The notes under the pieces are model-generated. The model was not told the origin of the DNA. It saw only the letters and a program-made list of their open reading frames with translations, and searched no databases. The translations under genes were made by a program, and so were the position numbers. This document shows positions 25,964 to 35,192 of a stretch of 64,000 bases of DNA, piece by piece (the first letter of the stretch is position 1; every line of letters begins with the position of its first letter). Origin of the DNA: Mesorhizobium koreense (GTDB lineage: Bacteria > Pseudomonadota > Alphaproteobacteria > Rhizobiales > Rhizobiaceae). The stretch is from positions 1,674,001 through 1,738,000 of the forward strand of contig NZ_CP134228.1 of NCBI RefSeq assembly GCF_031656215.1, read 5' to 3'.

Positions 25964-27793
25964 TCAGTTCGTCTCCTGCCCCGCTTCGGCTGGCGGCTTT
26001 TCCTTTTCCGGTGGCGAAGGCACGTGCATCGGCTTGAGTGATCGGCCGCCCGGGTCCTTTTCGAGATGGAGCGTGCGCGAGAATATCTTGTCGGCAAATC
26101 CGGCACGGCCGATATAGAGGATCGTCGCGTCCTTCAGCCTCTTCGTCAGCACTGCGGCCGCCCGCTTGCGCGCGTCGCCCTCCAGCATATCCAGCGCCTC
26201 GTCGATGATGACCCAGTCCGGCCGGTGCAGGTCGAGCCGGGCAAAGGCGAGTTGATGCTGCTCCTCGTCGCTCAGCTCGCGCTCCCAGCGCGAGTTTCGG
26301 TCGAGAGAGGCGACGAGGCGCTCGAGACCGGCCCGCTTGAGAGCGCCAGCGAATTCGCTCTCCTCGAAAGAATCCTCTCCCAAAGGATAGGACATGGCCT
26401 GTCGCAGCGCGCCCGGCGGGAAATAGGGCGTGCGCGGGACGAAGGTGATCGCCTCGTTTTCCGGCATGCCGATATGACCGCTGCCCCATGGCCATAACCC
26501 GGCGAGTGCCCGGAAGAACAGCGTCTTGCCGGTTCCGGGATCGCCGGTGACCAGCACCTTCTTGCCGGTGGCGATGGTGACGCGCTTTTCCTTGAGCCTC
26601 GTACAGCCGCTCGGCGAGGCGATCTCGACATCCCGCAAGGTTATCCCGTCCCCGCTCGTGTGCTGGAAATCGATCTGCTTCTCCACAGCGTGCAACTCGT
26701 CCGTACGGGTCAGCGCAAAGCGGAAGGCGGCGATACGCAAGAGCGTCGCGCGCCAATCGGTGATCGTGTTGATATTGGCCACGAACCAGCGCAGCGAGGA
26801 GTGGACGTGGTTGAAGGCGCCGACAGCCATCATCAGCCCACCGAAACTCATATCGCCGGCGAAATAGACGGGCGCTGCTATGATGATCGGAGCCACGATC
26901 GTCACCCATCCATAGGCGTCGGTGACCCAGTCGAGGCGAACGTTCGCGGTGACAAGGCGACGCAGGACACCGACCAAGGTGCCAAGGTCGCGCTCCAGCC
27001 GGCGCTGCTCGTCCGCCTGGCCGCCGGCGAGCGTGACGGCATCGACATGCTCGTTTACGCGCACCAGTGAGTAACGCAAATCTGCCTCGCGGGCGTAGCG
27101 TTCGCCGGTCAGGCCGATCAGGGGCCGCCCGACCAGCCAGCTCAGCCATGAGGCCGAGGCGGCGTAGATGATCGCCGCCCAGACCATGTAGCCGGGTATC
27201 TGGAAGCTGTGGCCCGATACGTGGAAGGTGAAACCCGACGAAAGCGACCAGAGTACACCGACGAAGGAGACGAGCAGCACCGTCGACTGCACGAGCCCGA
27301 TCGCCAGCGATGTGGAGAGGTCGGTCAGATGACCGGAATCCTCGTGCATGCGCTGGTCGGGGTTGACGCCAATCGCGCCCGCGTTCGCCAGCCGGAAGGC
27401 GCGCCTTCCCTTCAGCCATTCGCCAATCAGGTCGAGGGTGAGGCCTTCGCGCAGCCTGAGCTTGAGCATCTGGCTCAGCCATGTCTGGAAGACGCCGAGG
27501 ACGAGCAGTCCGCCGGCGATCAGGAAGAAGATCACAAGCTGATGGAAGAAGTCGGGAACGTCGCGGCGTTCGATGGCGTCGTAGAAAGGGCGGTACCAAC
27601 GGTTGAGGATGATCTGGCCGCCGGCATTCGCTAGGATCATGGTGAACATGCCGCCCGAAAGCCAGAAGATCGTATTGCGTAGCGGTGATGCCATGAAGGC
27701 GCGCGTCATCATCGCCATTTGCTCGCGCAGGCTATAGTCGGCTTGTTGCGGCGGTGGCGATGCCTTTTCGGGTTCCGGCTTCTTGTCAGGCAT
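25964..27793 (-). CDS. SbmA/BacA-like ABC transporter, fused permease and ATPase
   Basis: A 609-residue half-transporter with six membrane helices in the first 340 residues ('TIFWLSGGMFTMILANAGGQIILNRWYRPFYDAIERRD' near 40-78) and a C-terminal ABC domain. Walker A GDPGTGKTL lies near 416, the signature is degenerate (LSDEEQHQLAFARL) and Walker B reads WVIIDEAL. This is the SbmA_BacA/peroxisomal (ABCD-like, YddA) class. Relatives move peptides, fatty acyl or cobalamin-type substrates; the substrate here is unknown. No adjacent partner gene. Confidence 0.85.
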   Translation of the reverse strand: MPDKKPEPEKASPPPQQADYSLREQMAMMTRAFMASPLRNTIFWLSGGMFTMILANAGGQIILNRWYRPFYDAIERRDVPDFFHQLVIFFLIAGGLLVLGVFQTWLSQMLKLRLREGLTLDLIGEWLKGRRAFRLANAGAIGVNPDQRMHEDSGHLTDLSTSLAIGLVQSTVLLVSFVGVLWSLSSGFTFHVSGHSFQIPGYMVWAAIIYAASASWLSWLVGRPLIGLTGERYAREADLRYSLVRVNEHVDAVTLAGGQADEQRRLERDLGTLVGVLRRLVTANVRLDWVTDAYGWVTIVAPIIIAAPVYFAGDMSFGGLMMAVGAFNHVHSSLRWFVANINTITDWRATLLRIAAFRFALTRTDELHAVEKQIDFQHTSGDGITLRDVEIASPSGCTRLKEKRVTIATGKKVLVTGDPGTGKTLFFRALAGLWPWGSGHIGMPENEAITFVPRTPYFPPGALRQAMSYPLGEDSFEESEFAGALKRAGLERLVASLDRNSRWERELSDEEQHQLAFARLDLHRPDWVIIDEALDMLEGDARKRAAAVLTKRLKDATILYIGRAGFADKIFSRTLHLEKDPGGRSLKPMHVPSPPEKEKPPAEAGQETN

Positions 27794-27902
27794 GGGAAAA
27801 ATCTTCCTGTGGCGGCGGGGTATGAATCGGGCGGCGGCTCTCGCTTCCGCCCGGCATCATTCCGAGACCGGATATGGTACGAAAAACGGCGACGTCAGCC
27901 CA

Positions 27903-28661
27903 TCATGGTTTCCTGCTGCGTGCGACGGGCCGCAGCCGTCCCGCGCCCTGAGGCGTCAGCACCGGCACGAAGACGCGGCGCGAGGCGCGCGCCGCGACCG
28001 GCAGGCCTTGATAGAGGCGCTTCTGCGCCTCCACCACGAGGACGCCGGCGAACATCGGGCCCAAGCGCCGCCCCGCGCGTTCGAAGAGCTGGTGGAGGCG
28101 AAGGGTGGCACGGTGGACGCTCGGCGGAAAGAAAAGTGCCTCGGCATAGGCGCCGGGTGTGAAATTGGTCTCGCGAAGAAGCGCGGTCAACTGGCCGCGC
28201 GAATAGGGTCGGCCGGTGCCGAAGGGCGTGTGCTCGAAGCGCGCCCACACGCCGCGGCGGTTCGGCACGACGATGACGAGGCGGCCGCCCGGCGCCAGCA
28301 CCCGCCAGACCTCCATCAGCGTCTCGCGCGGATTCTCGGCGTGTTCGAGCGAATGGACCATCAGCACGCGGTCTATCGAGGAATCGACCAGGGGCAGATC
28401 CTCGTCGAAAACGAGCGCCGTCGAAGACGGGCCGGTCGGCGGCCAGTTCACCGCTCCCTGCGCCGCTGGCATGAAGGCGAAGACGCGCTCGGCTTCCGTG
28501 CCGAAGCGCTCCAGCCAGGGCACGGCGTAGCCGAGGCCGACCAGCCGCTCATTGCCGAGCGTCGCCCAGATCGAAGCAAGCGCCATCGCTATCGAACGCT
28601 CGGCCAGCCGGCCCAGCGTCGAGGCGTAGAAGGAGCGCAGATCGACGATATCGCTGTGCAT
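27903..28661 (-). CDS. Class I SAM-dependent methyltransferase
   Basis: A 252-residue methyltransferase of the Methyltransf_11 type. After a start 'HSDIVDLRSFYASTLGRLAERS', the fold appears as 'LVGLGYAVPWLERFGTEAERVFAFMPAAQG' (motif I, with an unusual GLGYAVP loop), 'SSIDRVLMVHSLEHAENPRETLMEVWRVLAPGGRLVIVVPNRRG' (motifs II-III). Such genes lie divergent from gloB in many Rhizobiales; the substrate is not known. The frame is open to 28778, but ATG 28661 fits homologous starts. Confidence 0.82.
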   Translation of the reverse strand: MHSDIVDLRSFYASTLGRLAERSIAMALASIWATLGNERLVGLGYAVPWLERFGTEAERVFAFMPAAQGAVNWPPTGPSSTALVFDEDLPLVDSSIDRVLMVHSLEHAENPRETLMEVWRVLAPGGRLVIVVPNRRGVWARFEHTPFGTGRPYSRGQLTALLRETNFTPGAYAEALFFPPSVHRATLRLHQLFERAGRRLGPMFAGVLVVEAQKRLYQGLPVAARASRRVFVPVLTPQGAGRLRPVARSRKP

Positions 28662-28777
28662 GGCCGGGACGGTAGCCGCGCCGGCGGACAACGGCAAGAT
28701 TGGCGTCCTGCCGACAGTCGCCGGGGTGACAGGGCGCCCGATGCTCTCTATCTCTGCGGCAACGAAAGGAGACATCA

Positions 28778-29545
28778 ATGGCCATCGAGATCGAGCAGTT
28801 CATGTGCCTGAGCGACAATTTCGGCGTGCTGATCCACGACCGGGAAAGCGGAGAGAGCGCGCTTATCGATGCGCCCGAAGAAGGGCCGATCCTCAAGGCG
28901 ATCGAGAAGACCGGATGGAAGCCCTCTACGATCTTCATTACGCATCACCATACGGACCATGTGCAGGCCAATCTGGCGCTGAAGGAAAAGTTCGGGCTGA
29001 AGATCGTCGGGCCGAAGGCGGAAGCCTCGAAGATACCGGGCATCGACGAGACGGTCGCCGAGGGCGATATTCTGCATTTCGGCGGCGAGCCCGTTCATGT
29101 GATCGAGACGCCCGGCCATACGGCCGGCCACGTGAGCTACCATTTCCCGCAAAGCGGCGTCGTCTTCACCGCCGATACGCTTTTCGCGCTCGGCTGCGGG
29201 CGCCTTTTCGAATGTCCGCCGGAGACGATGTTCGCCTCGCTCAAGAAACTCGCGGTTCTTCCGGTTACGACGCGAGTTTATTGCGGTCACGAATATACCG
29301 AGGCGAATGTCCGCTTCGCGCTGACGGTCGATCCCGAGAACAGCGCGCTCGTCGCCCGCGCGGAGGAAATCCGCAAGCTTCGGGCGGAAGGCAAGCCGAC
29401 ACTGCCGACCACGATCGAGCGCGAACTCGATACCAACCCGTTCCTGCGCTGGCACGACGCGAGCGTGCGCAATACGCTCGGCATGCAGCAAGCCTCGGAC
29501 GCGGAGGTGTTTGCGGAGATAAGGAAGCGCAAGGACAACTTTTGA
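28778..29545 (+). CDS. gloB: Hydroxyacylglutathione hydrolase (glyoxalase II)
   Basis: A 255-residue metallo-beta-lactamase-fold enzyme that hydrolyses S-lactoylglutathione to lactate and glutathione. Metal-binding THHHTDH is at 55-61, followed by 'GHTAGH', 'FTADTLFALGCGR' and 'CGHEYT'; the C-terminal 'NPFLRW' glutathione-binding end is typical. ATG 28778 follows GAAAGGAGAC, an excellent ribosome-binding site. Confidence 0.95.
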   Translation: MAIEIEQFMCLSDNFGVLIHDRESGESALIDAPEEGPILKAIEKTGWKPSTIFITHHHTDHVQANLALKEKFGLKIVGPKAEASKIPGIDETVAEGDILHFGGEPVHVIETPGHTAGHVSYHFPQSGVVFTADTLFALGCGRLFECPPETMFASLKKLAVLPVTTRVYCGHEYTEANVRFALTVDPENSALVARAEEIRKLRAEGKPTLPTTIERELDTNPFLRWHDASVRNTLGMQQASDAEVFAEIRKRKDNF

Positions 29546-29555
29546 ACGAAACTCG

Positions 29556-30434
29556 TCAGGCTTCGACGGAACGCGCCCGGCGGAAGAGCATCGATTTCGC
29601 GGCCAGAACGGCGCCGACCGTGATGAGGGCGCAGGCAGTGAGGATACGCGGCGTCGCTTCCGCGGCACCCGCCGCGATCAGCACCAGCGTCGAGAGAAGC
29701 GGGGCCGCGTAGCTTGCCGCGCCGAGCACCTGGATGTTGCCGTGCTTGACGCCGTGGTCCCAGGCATAGAAGGCGGCGCCTACCGGCATCAGGCCAAGCC
29801 CGGCGACGGCGAGCCACTGGCCCCAGCCTTCCGGCCAGACGGTCTGTTCCAGAAGCATGTGGCAGATCAGCGAAAGCACCGCCGTCGCCGCGCAGAACCA
29901 GGTGACAACGCCGGTCGGCACGGCGGGGAAGCGCCGCGACAGAAGCGAATAGCTCGACCAGACAAGCGCGCAGACGACCGCCGCGGCGTAGCCTGTCGCA
30001 TAGCGGCTGTCGAAATCGAGACGGCCGCCCTTCGTCACGATGAGAAAGGCGCCGGCGAGCCCAAGCATCGCGCCCGCCAGATGGTGCCAGCGCAGCCGCT
30101 CGCCTGGCAGGAGCGCCGATCCGACGACGATCAGAAGCGGCCACAGATAGGCAATCAGGCTTGCCTCCACGGCAGGCGCGTTGCGCAGTGCGGTGAAGTA
30201 GAAGAAGTGGTAGCCGAACAGGCCGGCGATGCCGATCACCCAGACTTTTGCCGGAATGGGTTTCCTCTGGGCGGGAGGCGAAAGGAAACGCGCGGCGAGG
30301 CCGAGGGCGGTGCCGATCGCAAAGGCCATCGCCGCAAGCTGAAAGGGCGGCACACTGCCCGAGGCAGCGGTGAGGAGCGCCAGGAGCGCCCACATCACCA
30401 CGGCCGAAAAGCCGATCAGCGTCGCCCGCGCCAT
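29556..30434 (-). CDS. EamA/DMT-family transporter (YddG-like)
   Basis: A 292-residue ten-helix permease with two EamA repeats: 'ATLIGFSAVVMWALLALLTAASG' opens the first and the second begins near 145 with 'GYAAAVVCALVWSSYSLLSR'. 'VEASLIAYLWPLLIVVGSAL' is the inter-repeat helix typical for YddG-like aromatic amino acid exporters. ATG 30434 is used; an upstream in-frame codon would add a soluble 13-residue leader. Substrate unproven. Confidence 0.87.
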   Translation of the reverse strand: MARATLIGFSAVVMWALLALLTAASGSVPPFQLAAMAFAIGTALGLAARFLSPPAQRKPIPAKVWVIGIAGLFGYHFFYFTALRNAPAVEASLIAYLWPLLIVVGSALLPGERLRWHHLAGAMLGLAGAFLIVTKGGRLDFDSRYATGYAAAVVCALVWSSYSLLSRRFPAVPTGVVTWFCAATAVLSLICHMLLEQTVWPEGWGQWLAVAGLGLMPVGAAFYAWDHGVKHGNIQVLGAASYAAPLLSTLVLIAAGAAEATPRILTACALITVGAVLAAKSMLFRRARSVEA

Positions 30435-30503
30435 ATCCGTTTCCCATCTTGCCCGGTTGCGGAGGGCTGGCACGGGCGGAGGGGAGATGCAAGGGCCATG
30501 AAG

Positions 30504-31316
30504 CTATTGCGATGCCTCCAACTTGTCGGCCCGGACGGTGACGGTACCGATCTTGGTGCCCACGGAGGCGGAGACAGGCACGAACATGCCGGTCGCGCCC
30601 ATCGGCGCGAAGGCAACGGTCATAGCGGTCTTTTTCAGATATTCGATGGTGGAACTGCCGGGCTTGTAGCCGCCGACCGGCGTGAAGCGGGCCGTACATA
30701 TGGTCGCCTCGCCGGAATAGCCGGGGATCGTGAACGGCTTTTTGCCAGCGTAGCTGAAGCGTATGTCGGCACGAAGCTCGCCGTCATAGTAACGGAACGT
30801 CTTCGTGCACACGTCGGCCGGCTTTTCGGCGCGCACCATGATGCCCGAAAGGGGATCGGTGGCCGCCTTGAGGTCCGCGGCGGAGAGCGCCACCCATTTC
30901 TTGCGTTTCTTCAGAGGTGGGATGTTCAGCGTGCGGGAGACCGCGCCGTCCGCGTAATCGATCTCGGTACGCTTGTTCTTCTTTCCGGATTTATAGGCGA
31001 TCACAAAGGAATCCGGCGCCACGCCGTCCCCCGACAGGTGTCCGCGCACGCTCGTCGTGCCCTTGGTATCGTCGATCACGCGGGCGAGGCCGGCCGTGGC
31101 GATGGTGCCGTCGATCCGGATCGCATCGCCGTCGAGCATACTGGTGAAACTGGTACGGGCGAGGGTAAGGCCGTAGATGGAGACCGTATAATCGGCTGTG
31201 AACTTTTTCGGTGCAGCCACAGCCGCCTGTGGCGCTGCCGCGAAAATCACCGCAATAAGGGCCGCCATGGCGGAAACAACCGAGAGGGAGGTAGCCGGCG
31301 ACGGATGGTCAGCCAT
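30504..31316 (-). CDS. Exported DUF3108-domain protein
   Basis: A 270-residue secreted or periplasmic protein with a signal peptide (about 1-34, 'SVVSAMAALIAVIFAAAPQAAVAA'). 'FTADYTVSIYGLTLARTSFTSML' near 40-62 and later 'TDPLSGIMV' with 'RYYDGELRADIRFSY' match DUF3108, a beta-rich domain of unknown function. Two Cys (about 180 and 222) could form a disulfide. Divergent from rpmB. Confidence 0.85.
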   Translation of the reverse strand: MADHPSPATSLSVVSAMAALIAVIFAAAPQAAVAAPKKFTADYTVSIYGLTLARTSFTSMLDGDAIRIDGTIATAGLARVIDDTKGTTSVRGHLSGDGVAPDSFVIAYKSGKKNKRTEIDYADGAVSRTLNIPPLKKRKKWVALSAADLKAATDPLSGIMVRAEKPADVCTKTFRYYDGELRADIRFSYAGKKPFTIPGYSGEATICTARFTPVGGYKPGSSTIEYLKKTAMTVAFAPMGATGMFVPVSASVGTKIGTVTVRADKLEASQ

Positions 31317-31585
31317 TATGCGCGATCCAGTTGCGAAGCGTGTCCCTCGTGCCCGGTTTATAGTGGAGATTCCGGCGAAGTTGTGGATGGCGCCGCTGCT
31401 TCGGGTTTCGCGCGGGCCGTCGCGAAGATCGTGCTTGAAGATCGCTGCTCTCCGGCTTGACGGTTCGGCTAAATGCCACTATGGGAACGCCAACTTTTTC
31501 CATGCGGCCGCCTGACCCTGCCCGCGCGCCAAGCCAAACGGTGCGGCACTGGTCCATGGCCCAGAATAACCGAAGGTCGAACGAA

Positions 31586-31885
31586 ATGTCCCGTACCTGT
31601 GAACTGACCGGCAAGTCCGTCATGAGTGGCAACAATGTCAGCCATGCGAACAACAGGACGCGGCGCCGCTTCCTGCCGAACCTCGTCAGCGTCACCCTGA
31701 TCTCCGAGGCGCTGAACCAGAGCTTCCGGCTGCGCATCTCGGCGAACGCGCTTCGTTCGGTCGAGCATCGCGGTGGGCTCGACGCTTTTCTCCTGAAGGC
31801 CGGCAACGACGATCTTTCCCAGCGCGCGCGGCTCCTGAAGAAGCAGATCGCCAAGAAGATCGCCGGCGAGGCCGCCGCGGCCTGA
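31586..31885 (+). CDS. rpmB: 50S ribosomal protein L28
   Basis: A 99-residue L28: [29 protein letters not shown] is the family signature start, and the alphaproteobacterial C-terminal extension '[15 protein letters not shown]' is present. The frame is open upstream to 31457, but the family start is at 31586. It has no zinc CxxC pair, the form usual in Alphaproteobacteria. Confidence 0.97.
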   Translation: MSRTCELTGKSVMSGNNVSHANNRTRRRFLPNLVSVTLISEALNQSFRLRISANALRSVEHRGGLDAFLLKAGNDDLSQRARLLKKQIAKKIAGEAAAA

Positions 31886-31946
31886 CCGCTTGCGGCGGCA
31901 ATTCGCTGCCCGCAGCGTCACTGGTTCCATCACCCAGGATAAAAAA

Positions 31947-32570
31947 ATGACCTTGCGCAGAGAACTTCTGCCTTTCGCCCTGGCGATGGCCGCCGTCGTC
32001 ACGGCGTCGAATATCCTCGTCCAATATCCGTTCGATCATTTGGGCCTCGGCGAAATCCTCACCTGGGGCGCCTTCTCCTATCCTGTCGCCTTTCTGGTCA
32101 ACGACCTGACCAATCGGCGCTATGGCAAGCCTGCGGCGCGTCGCGTCGTGCTGGCCGGTTTCATCGTCGGCGCGCTTTTCTCGGTGTGGCTCGCCACGCC
32201 ACGCATCGCCATCGCCTCAGGCACGGCGTTCCTCATCGGCCAACTTCTCGACATCACGGTGTTCGGCCGGCTGAGAAGGCAGGCGTGGTGGCGGGCACCG
32301 CTTGCCGCGACCATGTGCGGCTCGCTCATCGATACCGCGATCTTCTTTTCGCTCGCCTTTGCCGCACCCTTCGCCTTCCTCGACACGGGCTTCGGGCTGG
32401 CCGACGGCTCGCTCGCGTTCCCGTCCGAACTCTTCGGCGGGCAGGCTCCGCTGTGGATGACGCTGGCGCTCGGCGACCTTTCCGTGAAAATCATCATGGG
32501 TCTCCTGATGCTGGTGCCATACGGCGCGCTGCTCAACGTGCTGAAGCCCGTGCCGGCGCTGGCGCGATAG
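31947..32570 (+). CDS. Queuosine precursor transporter (YhhQ/VUT family)
   Basis: A 207-residue integral membrane protein with about six helices. 'ELLPFALAMAAVVTASNILVQYPF' opens it; 'TWGAFSYPVAFLVNDLTNRRYGKPAARRVV' (about 35-64) is the VUT/ECF-like signature of 7-cyano-7-deazaguanine importers, which supply the precursor for queuosine in tRNA. ATG 31947 chosen over an upstream in-frame codon. Overlaps the convergent Cys-rich gene by 38 bases. Confidence 0.88.
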   Translation: MTLRRELLPFALAMAAVVTASNILVQYPFDHLGLGEILTWGAFSYPVAFLVNDLTNRRYGKPAARRVVLAGFIVGALFSVWLATPRIAIASGTAFLIGQLLDITVFGRLRRQAWWRAPLAATMCGSLIDTAIFFSLAFAAPFAFLDTGFGLADGSLAFPSELFGGQAPLWMTLALGDLSVKIIMGLLMLVPYGALLNVLKPVPALAR

Positions 32571-32892
32571 CGCCATCGGCGACTTCGACAGGGGCCTGGC
32601 GCCGTATCAGCCGGATAAGGAAGGCGAGCATCAACGCGGCGCGATCGATCGTCCGGCTGTCGATACCGGCACCACAATGGCCGCCGCCTTCTCGGTCGAA
32701 GACGAACTGGCAAGAGCGGGCGCGCCGGCAATCCTTGCGGCGGCAGCGCTGCGGCATTCCCTCGACATCGGCGGCGAACCGCATGGCCTTGACCATCAGA
32801 TCCCTCAGGGCGGGTATGCGTGCCATCTCGCCGGCGAAGTCCTCTGAAGGGTCCGGTGACGAGGAGGCGGGCGAGTAAGCTTTGTCTTGCAT
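32533..32892 (-). CDS. Conserved small Cys-rich protein
   Basis: A 119-residue protein of unknown function. The middle holds CRRKDCRRARSC (about 56-67) and a further Cys near 78 (GHCGAGID), a possible metal site. The first 20 residues are disordered (SPASSSPDPSED). The start is set by GGAGG spaced 8 bases from ATG 32892; a second ATG six bases upstream is too close to it. The frame continues to 33087 without a better start. Overlaps the queuosine transporter end on the opposite strand. Confidence 0.65.
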   Translation of the reverse strand: MQDKAYSPASSSPDPSEDFAGEMARIPALRDLMVKAMRFAADVEGMPQRCRRKDCRRARSCQFVFDREGGGHCGAGIDSRTIDRAALMLAFLIRLIRRQAPVEVADGAIAPAPARASAR

Positions 32893-33438
32893 CGGCATGT
32901 CCTCCGAACGGCAGGCGTGCGGAAACCTGTCCGCACCCCGCAAGGCCGGGAAGCGGACGCAGGAACCGCGCCTTCTCAATGTTTTGTGTGCGGCGCGGTA
33001 ACCTGCATCCGCCGGCGTTCTTGCCTCATCCATGGGCGGCATTCCCGCCGCCGACCGGATCGAGGCCCGGGCCTGGGGGTTCATCACCCAGCGGCGTTAC
33101 CGTAACGCCACCGGCCCGGCGCCGCCGCCCCCCACGCTCATCCGGTTCATGACCCGTGTTCCCGTGAGGGCGGTGACGGCGATTATGGGGGAGTCCCGAA
33201 GGGCGTGGAGAAAGAAAGGCGAAGAAAATTCGGCGATGCAGGAATGTGAAGGGTTTGGGAGCTAAACAGGCGCAAGTTTATCCACGTCCGGTTCGGCCGG
33301 GACCCCTCATCCGACCGAGCTTCGCTCGGCCACCTTTTCATCGGCGTACGATGGCCGGTCGGCGCCGGGCAGGGTTCCATCCGGGCGGCTTTTTTCCTAA
33401 CTTGCGACGAGGCGGGCGGCCGAATCGGAATCTGAAGT
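32893..33438. other. 546-bp gap before the three-gene cassette
   Basis: No protein-like frame was found. It contains GTCCGC/GCGGAC arms (about 32930-32957), a perfect 17-base palindrome GGCGTTACCGTAACGCC (33093-33109), and CCGAGCTTCGCTCGG (33315-33329), the core of a dispersed rhizobial repeat (CCCCTCATCCGACCGAGC...). The rest should include the promoter of the cassette at 33439, but no clear promoter was recognised. Confidence 0.6.
33093..33109. repeat. 17-bp perfect palindrome, possible operator
   Basis: GGCGTTACCGTAACGCC: 8-base arms around a central C. It is about 330 bases upstream of the three-gene membrane cassette and 200 bases from the divergent Cys-rich gene. It could bind a dimeric regulator; no regulator gene is adjacent. 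Confidence 0.4.
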
Positions 33439-34020
33439 ATGTTCGGCACCCTCGGCGGCAAGCTGAAGACATGGATCACCGCCGGCGCCGGAACCATCGC
33501 GGCGATATTGGTGGCTGGGCTTCTTGGCGCGTTCGGCGCTCTTCCCAAGCCCGAGATGCAGCACTTCGCTCCCGATACCACGATCGAGACCGGGCAATGG
33601 CTGATCAAGCCGCTCCGCCTCCATGTCGGGGAGGAGCGCGTCTACGGCCTTCCTGTCAAACCCGACGAGAAGGCCGTCATCCTCGAGGTCGAACTGACCA
33701 ATCGCACGGCCGAATCCACAAAGGACTATTTCACGGCCATCCAGCCCGCCGAGCCTTTCGCCGATACCACCGAAAGCCCGCTGATTGTCCTGACACGCGA
33801 CCAGACGATGTCGCCGGAGCTTCAGCCGGGCCTGCCCGAACGGATGGCCTATATCTGGACACTGCCGAAGGACCGTGCGCTTCCGGCCTCACTTTCCTTC
33901 ATCGTCAATACGCAAATCTACAAGGCACGCGATAATCTCTACGGGACGCCGGGTTGGTTCAACAAGCATCCCGCCGGAACGGTCTCGCTTCCCTTGCAGG
34001 CCAAAGGGGGTAGCGCGTGA
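33439..34020 (+). CDS. Membrane-anchored protein, first of a three-gene cassette
   Basis: A 193-residue protein, not recognised. It has one N-terminal helix (about 13-35, 'ITAGAGTIAAILVAGLLGAFGAL') and an exported beta-rich domain. 'AVILEVELTNRTAESTKDYF' (about 74-93) and 'PGLPERMAYIWTLPKD' (about 134-149) resemble DUF4352-type immunoglobulin-like folds (long-range guess). The PGLP...P-x-D motif recurs in the next gene. Its end overlaps the GTG start of that gene by four bases, implying coupled translation. Confidence 0.7.
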   Translation: MFGTLGGKLKTWITAGAGTIAAILVAGLLGAFGALPKPEMQHFAPDTTIETGQWLIKPLRLHVGEERVYGLPVKPDEKAVILEVELTNRTAESTKDYFTAIQPAEPFADTTESPLIVLTRDQTMSPELQPGLPERMAYIWTLPKDRALPASLSFIVNTQIYKARDNLYGTPGWFNKHPAGTVSLPLQAKGGSA

Positions 34021-34595
34021 TCCGCCGCGTCGCGAACGTTGTCCTTCTCGTAGTCGCGGTGGTGCTCTGTTACGGCATGCGGACTTCAACGCCGCATTAT
34101 GCCCAACTGACCGGACCGATACCTGTCCGTGGGGGGATAGGGGATACGATCGAAGCGCGCAGCTTCTCCCTCAAGGTCGCGAAGATCGGATTCGCGCGCA
34201 CGCTCAAACTCAATGCGTTCGGCAAGGAGAAGATGCTGACCACCGGCGGCCTTTGGGCCATCGTGACGGCGGAGCTTGCGGCGAAGGACGCATCGGTATC
34301 GGTATGGGGCGGCATGTGGAGAGGGCCGGGAGGCTTGCGCTACCACACGACCGAGAGGCTCGGCGTAGTGCGGAGCGCACCGCCCTTTTTTCTTGAGCCG
34401 GGCTTGCCGAGGAAGGTCCGGTTCGTCTTCGAGATACCCGCCGATCAGGCGGCGAATGCGACGCTCCTGGTGTCGAGCGCGCGGTTTTCGGCGCTCGATT
34501 CCGAGGCGCGCGTTGCGCTCGGCACCGTGGAAACGGGCGCGGACAGCCTGCCGGCCGGCGTGATCGAAACTTTCGATCTGGACCAGCCGATCTGA
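34017..34595 (+). CDS. Membrane-anchored protein, second of the cassette
   Basis: A 192-residue protein, unassigned. A hydrophobic N-terminus (about 5-20, 'VANVVLLVVAVVLCYGM') acts as anchor or signal. The exported part includes 'GIGDTIEARSFSLKVAKI' (about 43-60), as in DUF4352-like domains, and 'EPGLPRKVRFVFEIPADQ' (about 126-143), aligning with the motif of the first gene. It starts with GTG within GTGA of the upstream stop and ends nine bases before the third gene. Confidence 0.7.
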   Translation: MIRRVANVVLLVVAVVLCYGMRTSTPHYAQLTGPIPVRGGIGDTIEARSFSLKVAKIGFARTLKLNAFGKEKMLTTGGLWAIVTAELAAKDASVSVWGGMWRGPGGLRYHTTERLGVVRSAPPFFLEPGLPRKVRFVFEIPADQAANATLLVSSARFSALDSEARVALGTVETGADSLPAGVIETFDLDQPI

Positions 34596-34604
34596 GGAGG
34601 CCGC

Positions 34605-35192
34605 ATGCAAGCTGTCGATACGATGAGCCGCGGTCGAATAGCGGAGGGCCACTCCGGGACGGAACGGAAATGGCGGCGGCGGGCGCTCTGGGCGCTTGTC
34701 GTGCTGCTGCCCGCGGTGATTGTCGAGACAAGCTATGGAAGCGTGCGCACATTCCTCGGGGACAAGGATCTGATCGCCCGAGACGTCGCCTGGGGGAGCG
34801 CGGCGCATTTCGGCGGCAGCGACTGGCAACTGACGGATCTGCGCACGGCGCTCGGAATGGAGGGACTGCCGGCCAACGCCGTTCCGGTGCTCGCGGATTT
34901 CACCGTAACGGTCGGCGATCCCGACATGCAGAAATTGTGGGTTGGCTGCAAGATATTCCTGACCGACGCGGCGGGGCGGCAATGGACGCCGACCGCGGCC
35001 ATCTCGTTGAGGGCGCCGGCCGATGTCATGATCTGCGCGTCGGCGGCTTTTTCCGGCGCAAAGAGAGGCGACAAGCTGAAGGTCCGTGAGACGTTCCTGG
35101 TGCCGAAGGATGCTATAGCGACCATCCAGGCGGCCGTCGGAGTGGGGAGCGAGCGGCCCTATTATCTCCGCTTCCGGCGGCCGGAATCCTGA
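34605..35192 (+). CDS. Membrane-anchored protein, third of the cassette
   Basis: A 195-residue protein, unassigned, with a basic cytoplasmic start, one membrane helix (about 27-45, 'RRALWALVVLLPAVIVETSY') and an exported domain. It shares the 'K-V-R-E-T-F-L-V-P-K-D' type motif (about 162-172) with the two preceding genes, suggesting tandem paralogy. Two Cys (about 112 and 143) may form a disulfide. Its stop abuts that of the convergent polytopic protein with no spacer. Confidence 0.7.
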   Translation: MQAVDTMSRGRIAEGHSGTERKWRRRALWALVVLLPAVIVETSYGSVRTFLGDKDLIARDVAWGSAAHFGGSDWQLTDLRTALGMEGLPANAVPVLADFTVTVGDPDMQKLWVGCKIFLTDAAGRQWTPTAAISLRAPADVMICASAAFSGAKRGDKLKVRETFLVPKDAIATIQAAVGVGSERPYYLRFRRPES

